DNA of 42,501 bases from an uncultured Clostridia bacterium. Its GTDB lineage: Bacteria; Bacillota; Clostridia; Oscillospirales; Ruminococcaceae. Numbering within the stretch: position 1 is the stretch's first letter; every line of letters starts with the position of its first letter. A program made the position numbers and the translations under genes. Below, piece by piece: positions 14,798 to 23,345 of this stretch. A model generated the notes under the pieces. It was not told the origin of the DNA, did no database searches, and saw only the letters and a list, made by a program, of their open reading frames with translations. The stretch lies in assembly GCA_947629945.1 (NCBI GenBank), contig CANRFR010000011.1, forward strand, positions 1-42,501. The letters are read 5' to 3'.

Positions 14798-16063
14798 TCA
14801 ATTTCGGGAATAACCCGAATTATTTTGTAGATTTTTCGCTTTTTTGATACCCGTGATAAATCTTAACGGGGCTATTCTCTTGCAAATTTCGTACAGCCCG
14901 ACGGTAACGGCGAAGCTAACGACCGCTATCAAAAAGAACTGTATTAAATCAGCGCAATTTATCTTTACGATAAAGAACGCAGCCGCCGCAAGCACCGTCT
15001 GATGAAGCCGGTATATAGGAAAACAAGCGGGAGAAAAATAATCCGTAAACCCGTTTTTGAAATCCAAGAACTTAGGGAAGCACTGATTAAATCGGATGTG
15101 CACAGCTTGCTTGCATATTTTCCGTTATCTTGCACAAATTCTCCTTGGCGGGCGTCAGCCCGCCGGCGTCGAATTTGTACAATCTAACGAAAAATCTGCG
15201 CACCCCGATTTAATCAGCACTTCCTTAGCTCCGATCGCTGTCGCTCCCAGAACGCCCGTCCACTCCAAGGCTCTGAAATCGAGATACCAAAAAAGCACGC
15301 TTTCAATGCCGACATTCCGCATTACGCAGCGGAATATCATCATCGCAAGCCATAAGCCGCCGAGCAATATCCAATTGCGCTTCAGCTTTTCAATTACTTT
15401 GTCGTCGGTAAACAAAAAGAAGCCCAACAGAAAACATATCGCAAATTCAAGAACTCCTTTTCCGCCGACATTCGCGACAAGACCGCCCGCGCAAAGCAGT
15501 ACAAAGCCGCCGATTATCAGTAACACAACGGGATTTTTCGACAACTCCGGTTTTTTATCCCTCTTAACGTACCAAACGTTCAGGGGCAGGAACACCAGCG
15601 AAATCACAAACAAAAACAGTATAAACCATAAGTGCCCCGGCGTGAACCCGCCGTCATATCCCGTAAGGTCGGTAAACTTGGTGAAGAAAACCGAATAGAG
15701 TCTGAAAAATCCGCCCCGATAATCGTTGTAAAAAACGTCCGCTATAAAGCTCTGTATCGGTATCCAAAGCAGCAGCCCGCTCACAAACGGAACAAGCAGT
15801 CTTAAGACGCGCTCCTTTGCGTATTGGGCGGCGGTTCGCTTTTTCAGAGCGAAAAACGACGACGCTCCCGCCAACGCAAACAGCAAGGACATCCACCACG
15901 GATACACCGAGAGATCGATATATTGAAGCGCGGGTATCTCGCCGCCGTAAACGTAAAAGCCGTAATAGCCGCCCGACAGGAAGCACATTGACGCGTGAAA
16001 CGGAAACAACATCAAGATACATAATATCCTGAGATTGTCTATGAAATACTTTCTTTTTTCCAT
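14798..16063 (-). pseudogene. Acyltransferase 3 family membrane protein, interrupted by a MITE
   Basis: The N-terminal part (MEKRKYFIDNLRILCILMLFPFH onward) has the family's start with His in the first helix, and about eight to ten hydrophobic helices follow. The frame runs into the MITE at 15225 and stops at 15155. The C-terminal part (KFLDFKNGFTDYFSPACFPIYRLHQTVL to the stop at 14798) lies on the other side. Removing the element and one TA (153 bp) joins GATAIGA directly to KFLDFKNGF in frame, giving 370 residues, the normal length. Such proteins O-acylate surface glycans. ATG 16063 is preferred because AGGAGG stands just before it, although the spacing is tight. In-frame restart inside the element at 15103 could make a C-terminal fragment, but the enzyme is probably inactive. 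Confidence 0.9.
15075..15225. mobile_element. 151-bp MITE inserted in the acyltransferase gene
   Basis: The ends are inverted repeats of about 21 bp: GGGAAGCACTGATTAAATCGG on the left and its near-complement ending CAGCACTTCCT on the right. TA is duplicated at 15073-15074 and 15226-15227 (the duplication can also be read as TTA). Inside, GCACAAATTC pairs with GAATTTGTAC, and the centre is a 7-bp hairpin, GGCGGGC (15147-15153) with GCCCGCC (15158-15164). It has no transposase and must be mobilised in trans, probably by an IS5- or IS630-type enzyme (inferred from ends and TA target). Confidence 0.9.
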
Positions 16064-16090
16064 TAGCCTCCTATTCATTTGCCGCTTATT

Positions 16091-16714
16091 TCAATATCCG
16101 CCCGTCAGCTCCGAATAGCTGAAATATTCGTCGTCGTCAAGTTCAAGAGTTCGGTCGACATAATATTCAAGCCAGTCAATAAAGTGCATAGCCTTTCCGC
16201 TAAAAGGATTGATAAGCGGAAATATACCCGCGTCGTCGGCAAGGTCGTAAAACCATACCGTGCCGTAGGTTTCCTTGTCTTCGGCGTTCACTATCAAAAT
16301 GCTGTACATACCGCAGCCCTCGTCACAAAGCTCGATAAATCCCGAATTCACATAACACGCATCTAATAATCTATCATATTCTTCATCGGAGAGCTCCGCA
16401 ATATTTAGCGGCTTTTTCAGCGTATAGGGGAACTTGGCTTTAACGTTGGCAATAAGTCCGCCTTTCCGTTTGCCATCATCAATACTGCGCAATCCGTAAA
16501 AGGGCTGGGTACCGCCTTTTGAGACGGTGGTTATAAACCGCCTGTAATCCTCGGGCAGACTTATTCCGCTACGAACCTCAAAATCCCGCACTTTCTCCTC
16601 CGAAAGCGGCTCTTTCCACTTAGGGGGAAATTCTCCGCACGTATCTTTCGGGTGTTTAGCCGAAAGTTTTTCCATCTTCGCCATTATATCGGATATGCGC
16701 TTATTGATGTCCAC
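16091..16714 (-). CDS. SMI1/KNR4 (SUKH superfamily) protein
   Basis: The 207-residue soluble protein carries the SUKH signature around residues 38-75: EEKVRDFEVRSGISLPEDYR, then RFITTVSKGG with the following FYGLRSIDD. Later segments GCGMYSILIVNAEDKETYGTVWFYDLADD and FIDWLEYYVDRTLE fit the family's closing strands and helix. SUKH proteins are often immunity proteins against secreted nuclease toxins, but many are orphan housekeeping regulators. No toxin gene is adjacent. The start is GTG 16714 with GGATGGTG upstream. It lies between pgk and the acyltransferase, apparently in the same transcript. Confidence 0.85.
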   Translation of the reverse strand: MDINKRISDIMAKMEKLSAKHPKDTCGEFPPKWKEPLSEEKVRDFEVRSGISLPEDYRRFITTVSKGGTQPFYGLRSIDDGKRKGGLIANVKAKFPYTLKKPLNIAELSDEEYDRLLDACYVNSGFIELCDEGCGMYSILIVNAEDKETYGTVWFYDLADDAGIFPLINPFSGKAMHFIDWLEYYVDRTLELDDDEYFSYSELTGGY

Positions 16715-16773
16715 GTTATTTCACCATCCATATCACAAAAATGTACCGCCGCAGCGCGGCGGCACACCATAAC

Positions 16774-16801
16774 TGTCAATTGTCAACTGTACATTGTCAA
16801 T
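16774..16801. repeat. Heptad repeat array at the pgk 3' end
   Basis: Four tandem 7-bp units: TGTCAAT, TGTCAAC, TGTACAT, TGTCAAT. The array ends 2 bp from the pgk stop codon. A GC-rich hairpin, CCGCCGC (16746-16752) with GCGGCGG (16756-16762), adjoins it and may serve as a 3' end structure for pgk. Confidence 0.85.
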
Positions 16802-16803
16802 TG

Positions 16804-18024
16804 TTACTTGTCTTGGATAGCGTCGATTCCGGGAAGTCCCTTGCCCTCAAGGTACTCAAGAGAAGCGCCGCCGCCCGTGGAGATGTGGCTCATCTTGTCC
16901 GCGAAGCCGAGCTGTACAACAGCCGCCGCAGAATCGCCGCCGCCGATAATCGTAGTAGCGTCAGCCTCTGCCATTCCCTTTGCAACTGCGATAGTACCCT
17001 TTGCAAGAATGGGATTCTCAAATACGCCCATAGGACCGTTCCAAACCACGGTCTTAGCGCTCTTAACCTCGTTTGCGAACAGCTCCATAGTCTTGGGACC
17101 GATATCAAGACCTTCCATATCTGCGGGTATCTTGTCGCTGTCAACGGTAGAAACCTCGATAGGAGCGTCAATCGGGTCGGGGAAGCCCGCCGCTATAGTC
17201 GTGTCAATCGGGAGCAAAAGCTTCTTGCCGTTCTTCTCTGCTTTCGCAATCATTTCCTTGCAGTAGTCAATCTTCTCATCGTCAACGAGCGACTTGCCGA
17301 CTTCCTTGCCCTGCGCCTTAAGGAACGTGTAAGCCATACCGCCGCCGATAATGAGCGTATCGCACTTTTCAAGCAAATTGCTGATAACGTTCAGCTTATC
17401 CGCTACCTTAGCGCCGCCCAGCACAGCAACAAACGGACGTGTCGGGTTCTCAACGGCGTTGCCGAGGAACTCGATCTCTTTATTCATCAAATAACCTACG
17501 GCGGTCTCCTTAACAAACTTTGTTACGCCGACCGTAGAAGCGTGCGCTCTGTGAGAAGAACCGAAAGCGTCCATTACGAAAACTTCGCCGTTTACGAGAT
17601 CTGCAAGTTCCTTTGCAAAGCCCTCGCCGTTCTTGGTCTCGTCAGCGCCGCGGAAACGTGTGTTCTCGAGAACTACTATTTCTCCCTCGCCCATAGCCGC
17701 AACAGCCTTTTTAGCATTTTCGCCAACAACGTTATCATCGGGAGCGAAAGTTACCTTAGCTTTAACCAGTTCCGCAAGTCTGTCTGCGGCGGGCTTCAAA
17801 GAGAACTTAGCCTCGGGACCGTTCTTCGGCTTGCCGAGGTGCGAGCATAGCACTACCTTAGCGCCGTTTTCCGTGAGCTTGTTTATCGTGGGCAGAGCCG
17901 CTGTGATACGGTTATCGTTGGTGATCTTGCCGTCTTTAAGCGGTACGTTGAAGTCAACGCGCACCAAAACGTGCTTGCCCTTTACGTTCAAATCTTCGAC
18001 ATTCTTCTTATTAAGCTTAGCCAT
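16804..18024 (-). CDS. pgk: Phosphoglycerate kinase
   Basis: The enzyme transfers phosphate from 1,3-bisphosphoglycerate to ADP. ATG 18024 ([12 protein letters not shown]) is chosen over the longer frame at 18081 because AAAGGAA precedes it and the product is then 406 residues, normal for Pgk. Substrate-binding [29 protein letters not shown], the hinge region with [11 protein letters not shown], and nucleotide-binding [11 protein letters not shown] and [14 protein letters not shown] are all present. It is the first gene of the glycolytic cluster here. No gap gene is adjacent in the window. Confidence 0.97.
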   Translation of the reverse strand: MAKLNKKNVEDLNVKGKHVLVRVDFNVPLKDGKITNDNRITAALPTINKLTENGAKVVLCSHLGKPKNGPEAKFSLKPAADRLAELVKAKVTFAPDDNVVGENAKKAVAAMGEGEIVVLENTRFRGADETKNGEGFAKELADLVNGEVFVMDAFGSSHRAHASTVGVTKFVKETAVGYLMNKEIEFLGNAVENPTRPFVAVLGGAKVADKLNVISNLLEKCDTLIIGGGMAYTFLKAQGKEVGKSLVDDEKIDYCKEMIAKAEKNGKKLLLPIDTTIAAGFPDPIDAPIEVSTVDSDKIPADMEGLDIGPKTMELFANEVKSAKTVVWNGPMGVFENPILAKGTIAVAKGMAEADATTIIGGGDSAAAVVQLGFADKMSHISTGGGASLEYLEGKGLPGIDAIQDK

Positions 18025-18031
18025 AGTTATT

Positions 18032-18060
18032 ATTCCTTTCGTTAATGAAATATTTGTCGG
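18032..18060 (-). other. pgk leader immediately upstream of the start
   Basis: The transcript leader between the promoter at 18132-18160 and the ATG at 18024 is about 100 nt. It is AT-rich and I see no riboswitch or strong hairpin in it. Confidence 0.3.
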
Positions 18061-18131
18061 AAAATTAAGAAAAACATTCAAAAGTTTTTTGGAAGTTTCT
18101 TAAATTTCTCACCCGACACATTACACTATAT

Positions 18132-18160
18132 ATTGTACAATATTTTAAGAAATTTTTCAA
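18132..18160 (-). promoter_or_regulatory. Sigma-A promoter of pgk
   Basis: On the minus strand TTGAAA (18155-18160) and TACAAT (18132-18137) are separated by 17 bp, in an AT-rich setting about 110 bp before the pgk ATG. Confidence 0.82.
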
Positions 18161-18276
18161 GGCTTTTTTACAAATTTAATAAATTTTTTCCAATTTAGGA
18201 AATATCGGGAAGTACAAATCAAATCAAGACGCGCAGACCGCGCCGCGAAGTATGAAAAAATACATCACACATAAAA

Positions 18277-18305
18277 ATCCCCCTCGGTCTGAATCCGAGG
18301 GGGAT
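18277..18305 (-). terminator. Intrinsic terminator of acpP
   Basis: An 11-bp stem, 18277-18287 with 18295-18305 (core CCCCCTCGG), has a 7-nt loop and is followed in the minus direction by TTTTTA. It separates acpP from pgk. Confidence 0.9.
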
Positions 18306-18316
18306 CAAATGCTCAA

Positions 18317-18550
18317 TTACTGCTTATCCTCAATATACTTTACGATATCGCCAACGGTCTTCATGTTCTCAACCTGGTCTTCGGGAATCTCCACGCTGAA
18401 CTCGTCCTCAAGAGCCATAACCAAATCAACGACGTCCAAGGAATCCGCGCCGAGATCATCGGTGATGGAAGAGGTTTCGGTTATACTTTCCTTGTCGTCA
18501 ACGTCCAACTGTTCCGCGATAAGATCCTTTACCTTTTCAAAAATGTCCAT
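18317..18550 (-). CDS. acpP: Acyl carrier protein
   Basis: The 77-residue acidic protein carries growing acyl chains on phosphopantetheine attached to S37 in [10 protein letters not shown], the classic ACP motif. Length, acidity and the three helix regions (about 2-15, 37-51, 66-75) match AcpP. It has its own promoter and terminator and is separated from the rest of the fatty acid genes by 160 bp, while lying at their downstream edge. The ribosome site GGAGGT precedes the ATG. Confidence 0.96.
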   Translation of the reverse strand: MDIFEKVKDLIAEQLDVDDKESITETSSITDDLGADSLDVVDLVMALEDEFSVEIPEDQVENMKTVGDIVKYIEDKQ

Positions 18551-18646
18551 AAAATACCTCCATAAATTTTCGCCGCATTATTTTTCGGTGCTTCCGCAAA
18601 AATTCTACACAGCCTAAAAAAATTCCCCGCGGCATTGTCACATTCT

Positions 18647-18675
18647 ATTATAAATCAATCGGCAAAAATAATCAA
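18647..18675 (-). promoter_or_regulatory. Sigma-A promoter of acpP
   Basis: On the minus strand TTGATT (18670-18675) and TATAAT (18647-18652) are separated by 17 bp. It allows acpP to be transcribed independently of the long upstream fab/acc operon. Confidence 0.87.
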
Positions 18676-18714
18676 TAGGCATTACGAAAAAATTACGGGT
18701 AATTTTTAACAAAA

Positions 18715-19518
18715 TTATTCGGTAAACATTCCGATTTTTCTAAATTTTTGATAACGGCGCTCCAAAAGCTCATTGGGGTCTACCGCCTTAACGCGCAAAA
18801 CCGCGTCCGCAAGATACTCATAGATACTGTCCGCTGCTTGCTCCGGAGCGTTTTGAGCACCGCCCTCGGGCTCTTTGATTATCTTGTCGCAAACACCGAA
18901 TTTTGTCAGATCCTCGGCGGTTATCTTCAATATCTCGCACGCTTCCCTTTCCTTGGAGCCGTCTTTCCATAATATGGACGCCGCCCCTCTCGGAGAAATC
19001 ACGCTGTAAAGCGCGTTTTCCAACATAGCAAGCTCGTCGCAGACCGCCAAAGCCAGCGCTCCGCCGCTTCCGCCCTCGCCCAAGATAACCGAGATAACAG
19101 GCGTTTTCAACGTCATAAACTCATACAAATTCCGCGCTATCGCCTCACCCTGACCGCGTTCCTCAGCCTCTATGCCGCAATATGCGCCGGGAGTGTCCAC
19201 AAAACAAATAACGGGTCTGTGGAACTTCTCCGCCTGTTTTGCAAGCCGCAGCGCCTTTCGATACCCCTCCGGGTGCGGCATCGAGAAATTCGTCCGCTTA
19301 TTCTCCTCCAAATTGCGCCCCTTGACTTGCGCCAACACTGTAACAGGCTGTGACGACAGCATACCTATACCGCCAATTATCGCCGCGTCGTCGCCGAAAT
19401 AGCGGTCGCCGTGAAACTCCATAAACCGCGTGAATATCGCGGGTATATAATCGTTTACCGTCGGGCGGTTCTTGTCGTGAACCAGACCCATTCGCTCCCA
19501 TGCCGTCAAATTACTCAT
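18715..19518 (-). CDS. accA: Acetyl-CoA carboxylase carboxyltransferase subunit alpha
   Basis: The 267-residue subunit pairs with AccD to move CO2 from carboxybiotin to acetyl-CoA, forming malonyl-CoA. Family segments include AWERMGLVHDKNRPTVNDYI at the N-terminus, DRYFGDDAAIIGGIG, CFVDTPGAYCGIEAEERGQGEAIARN, and the oxyanion-hole region ILGEGGSGGALALAVCDE. It lacks the extra N-terminal segment of E. coli AccA (319 residues), as is usual in Firmicutes. It is the last gene of the long fab/acc operon and is separated from the upstream unknown gene by a palindromic repeat of about 95 bp. Confidence 0.95.
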   Translation of the reverse strand: MSNLTAWERMGLVHDKNRPTVNDYIPAIFTRFMEFHGDRYFGDDAAIIGGIGMLSSQPVTVLAQVKGRNLEENKRTNFSMPHPEGYRKALRLAKQAEKFHRPVICFVDTPGAYCGIEAEERGQGEAIARNLYEFMTLKTPVISVILGEGGSGGALALAVCDELAMLENALYSVISPRGAASILWKDGSKEREACEILKITAEDLTKFGVCDKIIKEPEGGAQNAPEQAADSIYEYLADAVLRVKAVDPNELLERRYQKFRKIGMFTE

Positions 19519-19529
19519 ATTTTGATTTT

Positions 19530-19625
19530 AAATTCACGAACCGTGCGGCTTCGCCGCACTAGCCGAGTGACATTGCCTCCGTTCGCTTCGCTCACTACGT
19601 CAACGTCACTCGCTTTCGCGAATTT
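19530..19625. repeat. Nested palindromic repeat between accA and the unknown gene
   Basis: A 96-bp element with 11-bp outer inverted repeats with one mismatch (AAATTCACGAA 19530-19540, TTCGCGAATTT 19615-19625). Inside are a GTGCGGC-TTC-GCCGCAC hairpin (19543-19559) and GAGTGAC (19565-19571) pairing with GTCACTC (19605-19611). Its right end touches the stop codon of the upstream gene. It is probably a small non-coding mobile or REP-like element. Confidence 0.75.
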
Positions 19626-20182
19626 TATGCTCCTCCTGTCTTGTTGTATTCCCACTTAAAAATCGTTTTTGAGAGCGGACATTCTCCGTCCGTAAAAATA
19701 TTATCGATAATTTGCTCCAAGCCTTTAAGCTGCTCCTCGTTATCAACAGAAGCTGTCACCATCATATCCCGCACGGGCACGGCAAAGTAAAAATCGCCGC
19801 CGTACTGCTCGCCGATAGTGTTCAAAACGTTCATCAGAAGAATACTGCTCGCCTCGAAATTGCCGCCACAGATCACTCCCCAGCCGCCGTAATTCGCCTG
19901 CTGAATGTGGAACTCAACGTCGTTCCACAGATTGCGGCACGCGATTTCGTAAAGCTCGTCCTCGGTCACTCCCTCGGGCAGCATCGACTTTTGCACTAAT
20001 GTGAATTGTTCACCCGTATCAAAAATATAGAACACACCCACATCCTCGCCGAAAACGTGCCACGGAATATCCTCGCTTATTTCCAACCTTTTTCCTTGTT
20101 TGCCGTTTGCGGCGTAAACGGTGATGTAACCCGTTCCGTTCTCGACGGTCACGGACTTTATCCACGGGTAAACCTTGTTCAT
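19625..20182 (-). CDS. Unknown protein between accD and accA, DUF1444-like
   Basis: The start is taken as ATG 20182 (MNKVYPWIKSV), because TGGAG lies 6 nt upstream; an alternative GTG is at 20194. The 185-residue product is soluble, without signal or membrane segment. It has an N-terminal beta-rich part and a C-terminal part with GGDFYFAVPVRDMMVTASV, which recalls DUF1444/YtpQ proteins (weak recognition, about 0.35). Its gene starts just after the accD stop and lies in the acetyl-CoA carboxylase operon, so it is likely co-expressed with it. No catalytic motif is evident. Confidence 0.72.
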   Translation of the reverse strand: MNKVYPWIKSVTVENGTGYITVYAANGKQGKRLEISEDIPWHVFGEDVGVFYIFDTGEQFTLVQKSMLPEGVTEDELYEIACRNLWNDVEFHIQQANYGGWGVICGGNFEASSILLMNVLNTIGEQYGGDFYFAVPVRDMMVTASVDNEEQLKGLEQIIDNIFTDGECPLSKTIFKWEYNKTGGA

Positions 20183-20197
20183 ATCAAACTCCACAGT

Positions 20198-21082
20198 TTA
20201 CCTCATGGTCGTTTCCTTTGTATAACCGTGCAGCTTCAAAATATTCGACAACGTTTTCCGCATCATTCCGCGCTCGACTATCGTATCAACGAACCCGCAC
20301 TCCTCTTGGAACTCCGCGCTCTGGAAGTCGTCAGGCAAGCGCTGTCTTATCGTATCTTGAATAACTCTGCGCCCCGCAAACCCGATAAGTACTTTCGGTT
20401 CGGCAATGATGATGTCGCCCAGACTTGCAAACGACGCCTCCACGCCGCCCGTAGTCGGGTCGGTAAGGACGGTTATATATAAACCGCCCGCGTCGCTGTG
20501 GCGTTTTGCCGCGCCCGAGGTTTTCGCCATTTGCATAAGCGAAATAATACCCTCCTGCATACGCGCGCCGCCGCTCGCCGTGAACATAATAACCGGCAGT
20601 CCGCGCTCGGTCGCATACTCGAACGCTCTTGTTATCTTCTCGCCGACTACGCTGCCCATACTCGCCATCATAAAATGGCTGTCCATAATGCCGAGCACAC
20701 AGCGATATCCGCGTATCGTACATTCGCCAGTTACGATCGCTTCATTTGTGCCGCACTGGTCGCTGCATTTCGCGACTTTTTCCTCATATCTCGGAAAGCC
20801 TATGGGATTCAGCGACTTCAACTCCGTGTCGAACTCTCTGAAGCTGTCCGCGTCAGCCGTCAGCTCCAGACGCTCCTGCCATGTAAGTCTCGCGTGATAG
20901 CCGCATTTCGGGCAGACTTTTAAAGCCCGCTGAAATTCCTCGTTATACACAACGTTTCCGCAACGCGGACATTTAAACAGCAGATCCTGCGGTATTTCCA
21001 CGCTTTTTGACTTCGCCGCGGGGCGGCTATCGTCCGTAAAGCGATTTTTTACAACCTTAAACAAATCCTCTATTGAAGCCAT
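20198..21082 (-). CDS. accD: Acetyl-CoA carboxylase carboxyltransferase subunit beta
   Basis: The 294-residue protein has an N-terminal Cys4 zinc ribbon (FKCPRCGNVVYNEEFQRA then KVCPKCGYHARL, about residues 33-65). The crotonase-type carboxyltransferase fold follows, with GTNEAIVTGECTIRG, FTASGGARMQEG and LTDPTTGGVEASFASLGD. It partners AccA in malonyl-CoA formation. Zinc-ribbon AccD proteins can also bind their own mRNA in E. coli; whether that applies here is unknown. It starts 30 bp after accC and ends 15 bp before the start of the unknown gene. Confidence 0.96.
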   Translation of the reverse strand: MASIEDLFKVVKNRFTDDSRPAAKSKSVEIPQDLLFKCPRCGNVVYNEEFQRALKVCPKCGYHARLTWQERLELTADADSFREFDTELKSLNPIGFPRYEEKVAKCSDQCGTNEAIVTGECTIRGYRCVLGIMDSHFMMASMGSVVGEKITRAFEYATERGLPVIMFTASGGARMQEGIISLMQMAKTSGAAKRHSDAGGLYITVLTDPTTGGVEASFASLGDIIIAEPKVLIGFAGRRVIQDTIRQRLPDDFQSAEFQEECGFVDTIVERGMMRKTLSNILKLHGYTKETTMR

Positions 21083-21111
21083 AATTTTCCTCTGTTATCG
21101 GCTTTTCGCCG

Positions 21112-22461
21112 TTAGTTATCCATTATATTCGTGCGGTTGAGAAAACCGTTGTCGAACTCGCCGCGCTCGAAATTTTCGTTCTTCAGCAAACGCAAGTGGA
21201 AGTCGATATTGGTTTCCACGCCGTCTATTATGAACTCCGAAAGCGCCACGCGCATTTTCGCTATCGCTTCTTCCCTGTTCTCGCCCTTGACAATCAGCTT
21301 CGCTATCATGCTGTCATACTGCGGCGGTATCTCGTAGCCCGCGTAAGCCGCGCTGTCTATTCTTACGTTAAAGCCGCCCGGAACGTGTATCGAGCGTATT
21401 GTCCCGGGGCACGGACGGAAGTTTTGCCGAGGATCCTCGGCGTTTATTCTGCACTCGACCGCGTGACCCGTAACTTTCACATCGTCTTGTGTGAACCACA
21501 GCGGCTCGCCGCCCGCGATACGTATCTGCGCCTTTACCAGATCTATTCCCGTGACGAATTCCGTTACGGGATGCTCCACCTGAATTCTGGTGTTCATTTC
21601 CATAAAATAAAAGTTCCTGTCCTTGTCCACCAAAAACTCAATAGTACCCGCATTTCGATAGCCACAAGCCTTTGCCGCCGCGACTGCCGCCGCGCCCATT
21701 TTAGCGCGAAGCTCCTCCGTCATAATGGGACTTGGACTTTCCTCGAGCACCTTTTGATTACGCCGCTGAAGCGAACAGTCGCGTTCGCCCAAATGAACGA
21801 CGTTTCCGTAATTGTCCGCCAAAAGCTGAACCTCGATATGACGGGGATTCACAACGAACTTCTCAATATACAAATCGCCGTTGCCGAAACACGCAAGCGC
21901 TTCGGACTGTGCCTCGGCGAACTTCGCTTCCAAGTCGGCTTCGTTTTCCACCATGCGAATGCCGCGTCCGCCGCCGCCCGCCGTAGCTTTCACCATAACG
22001 GGATATCCTATTTCCTTGCATATCCTCTTCGCCGCTTCGATATCGGGCACAATGCCGTCCGAGCCGGGAATTACGGGTACGCCCGCGTCTATCATCGTCT
22101 GTCTTGCGTGCGCCTTATCGCCCATTTCCTCCATCGTCTTAGGCGTGGGACCAATGAACGTTATTCCGCACTTTTCGCACAGCCGCGCGAAATCCGCGTT
22201 CTCCGACAAAAATCCGAAGCCCGGATGCAGAGCGTCCGCACCCGTCACCTCGCAAGCAGCTATAATAGACTTCGTATTAAGATAACTGTCCTTTGACGGC
22301 GCCGGACCTATGCACACCGCTTCGTCCGCGATCTGCGCGTGAAGAGCGGTTTTATCCGCCGTGGAATACACTGCGGCTGTCTTTATTCCAAGCTCCCGAC
22401 AGGCTCTCATTATACGAATGGCTATTTCGCCGCGGTTAGCTATAAGTATCTTGTTAAACAT
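21112..22461 (-). CDS. accC: Biotin carboxylase subunit of acetyl-CoA carboxylase
   Basis: The 449-residue ATP-grasp enzyme carboxylates the biotin on AccB using ATP and bicarbonate. Recognisable parts are the N-terminal [19 protein letters not shown], the glycine-rich ATP loop [35 protein letters not shown], and the metal and bicarbonate region [18 protein letters not shown]. The length is typical. A GGAG ribosome site precedes the start. It follows the coiled-coil ORF by 45 bp in the operon. Confidence 0.97.
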   Translation of the reverse strand: MFNKILIANRGEIAIRIMRACRELGIKTAAVYSTADKTALHAQIADEAVCIGPAPSKDSYLNTKSIIAACEVTGADALHPGFGFLSENADFARLCEKCGITFIGPTPKTMEEMGDKAHARQTMIDAGVPVIPGSDGIVPDIEAAKRICKEIGYPVMVKATAGGGGRGIRMVENEADLEAKFAEAQSEALACFGNGDLYIEKFVVNPRHIEVQLLADNYGNVVHLGERDCSLQRRNQKVLEESPSPIMTEELRAKMGAAAVAAAKACGYRNAGTIEFLVDKDRNFYFMEMNTRIQVEHPVTEFVTGIDLVKAQIRIAGGEPLWFTQDDVKVTGHAVECRINAEDPRQNFRPCPGTIRSIHVPGGFNVRIDSAAYAGYEIPPQYDSMIAKLIVKGENREEAIAKMRVALSEFIIDGVETNIDFHLRLLKNENFERGEFDNGFLNRTNIMDN

Positions 22462-22506
22462 CTTCCATTACTCCGCTTTTTTCTATTGTCAATGTATATG
22501 ACGTTT

Positions 22507-22869
22507 TCAGCCTTTATTGAGTTTTTCGCGCTCGGCCTGTATTCTCGCCCGTTCAAGTTCAATTTTTTCGCGCTCCAACGCCAGACGCTCCCGTTCAAGT
22601 GCAGCACGCTCCGCTTCAAGAGACGGATCAAAAGAATTTTGCCGCTGACGCTGCTGTTCTTGACGACGTCTTTCCTCGTCCTCGCGCTGACGCGCCCTCT
22701 CTTCCTCTTGACGGCGCATTTCGTACTCGCGGCGCTCCTGTTCTTCCTTGCGCTGACGTTCTCTGTCCTGCTCCTGACGGTCGCGGTCGGCTTTGCGGCG
22801 GGCGGCTTCACCCACCTCTCTGCCGATATCGTGACCTGCTCTAAGCAGACCTTTCCACAAATCGCTCAT
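22507..22869 (-). CDS. Highly charged coiled-coil protein between fabZ and accC
   Basis: The 120-residue protein starts MSDLWKGLLRAGHDIGREVG and continues as a nearly uninterrupted run of Arg, Glu, Gln and Lys, with heptad-like spacing in two blocks (about 20-75 and 85-118) around the break NSFDPSLEA. It should form a long single helix or coiled coil. The reading frame is supported by an AGGAG sequence upstream, by fabZ ending 32 bp before it, and by a start at a family-like ordered segment. The competing frame (22440-22811) has no comparable start. I do not recognise a family; the repetitive codons may also reflect expansion of a short repeat. Confidence 0.7.
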   Translation of the reverse strand: MSDLWKGLLRAGHDIGREVGEAARRKADRDRQEQDRERQRKEEQERREYEMRRQEEERARQREDEERRRQEQQRQRQNSFDPSLEAERAALERERLALEREKIELERARIQAEREKLNKG

Positions 22870-22901
22870 AAAAAATCACGCTCCTTGAACGGACTTGGTT
22901 T

Positions 22902-23336
22902 TCACTTCGGGTCTGCCACCGCGAAACTTATCTCCGCAGTGACCACTTTTTTGCCGTTGACCTTGGCAACCGCCTTTCCAAAGCCGATCGCGCCCTTTTT
23001 ATCTGTCATTGTAACGTTTAATTCCAGCGTGTCGCCCGGCAGCACCTGACCTCTAAAACGCGCCTTGTCTATACCCGCGAAAAACGCTATCTTGCCCTTA
23101 TTTTCCGGCAGCGAAAGCGCGCAAACCGCGCCCGCCTGCGCCAGCATCTCTATCATCAGCACGCCGGGAGTTACGGGCTGTCCGGGGAAATGCCCCTTAA
23201 ACCAATACTCGTCGGGCTTCAGATATTTCTTCGCCGTCACCGAAACGCCCGGCTCCAGTTCGGTTACCTCGTCAATTAGAAGAAACGGGTCGCGGTGAGG
23301 GATTATTTCTTTGATCTGTTCTTGATTTAATACCAT
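22902..23336 (-). CDS. fabZ: 3-hydroxyacyl-ACP dehydratase FabZ
   Basis: The 144-residue hot-dog-fold enzyme removes water from 3-hydroxyacyl-ACP. The catalytic histidine is H49 in FKGHFPGQPVTPGVLMIEML and the catalytic glutamate is E63. The N-terminal IIPHRDPFLLIDEV is the usual FabZ opening. There is no second FabZ or FabA domain. The gene sits 9 bp after accB and is translated with GAGG upstream of the ATG. Confidence 0.97.
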   Translation of the reverse strand: MVLNQEQIKEIIPHRDPFLLIDEVTELEPGVSVTAKKYLKPDEYWFKGHFPGQPVTPGVLMIEMLAQAGAVCALSLPENKGKIAFFAGIDKARFRGQVLPGDTLELNVTMTDKKGAIGFGKAVAKVNGKKVVTAEISFAVADPK

Positions 23337-23345
23337 TTTTTATCC

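Noticed and set aside
21196-22296. 366-codon plus-strand ORF opposite accC
   Set aside because: Shadow of a gene with clear ATP-grasp motifs; no start signals.
22440-22811. Alternative 123-codon frame over the coiled-coil gene
   Set aside because: It runs through the accC start, lacks a ribosome site, and the 22507-22869 frame fits the operon spacing better.
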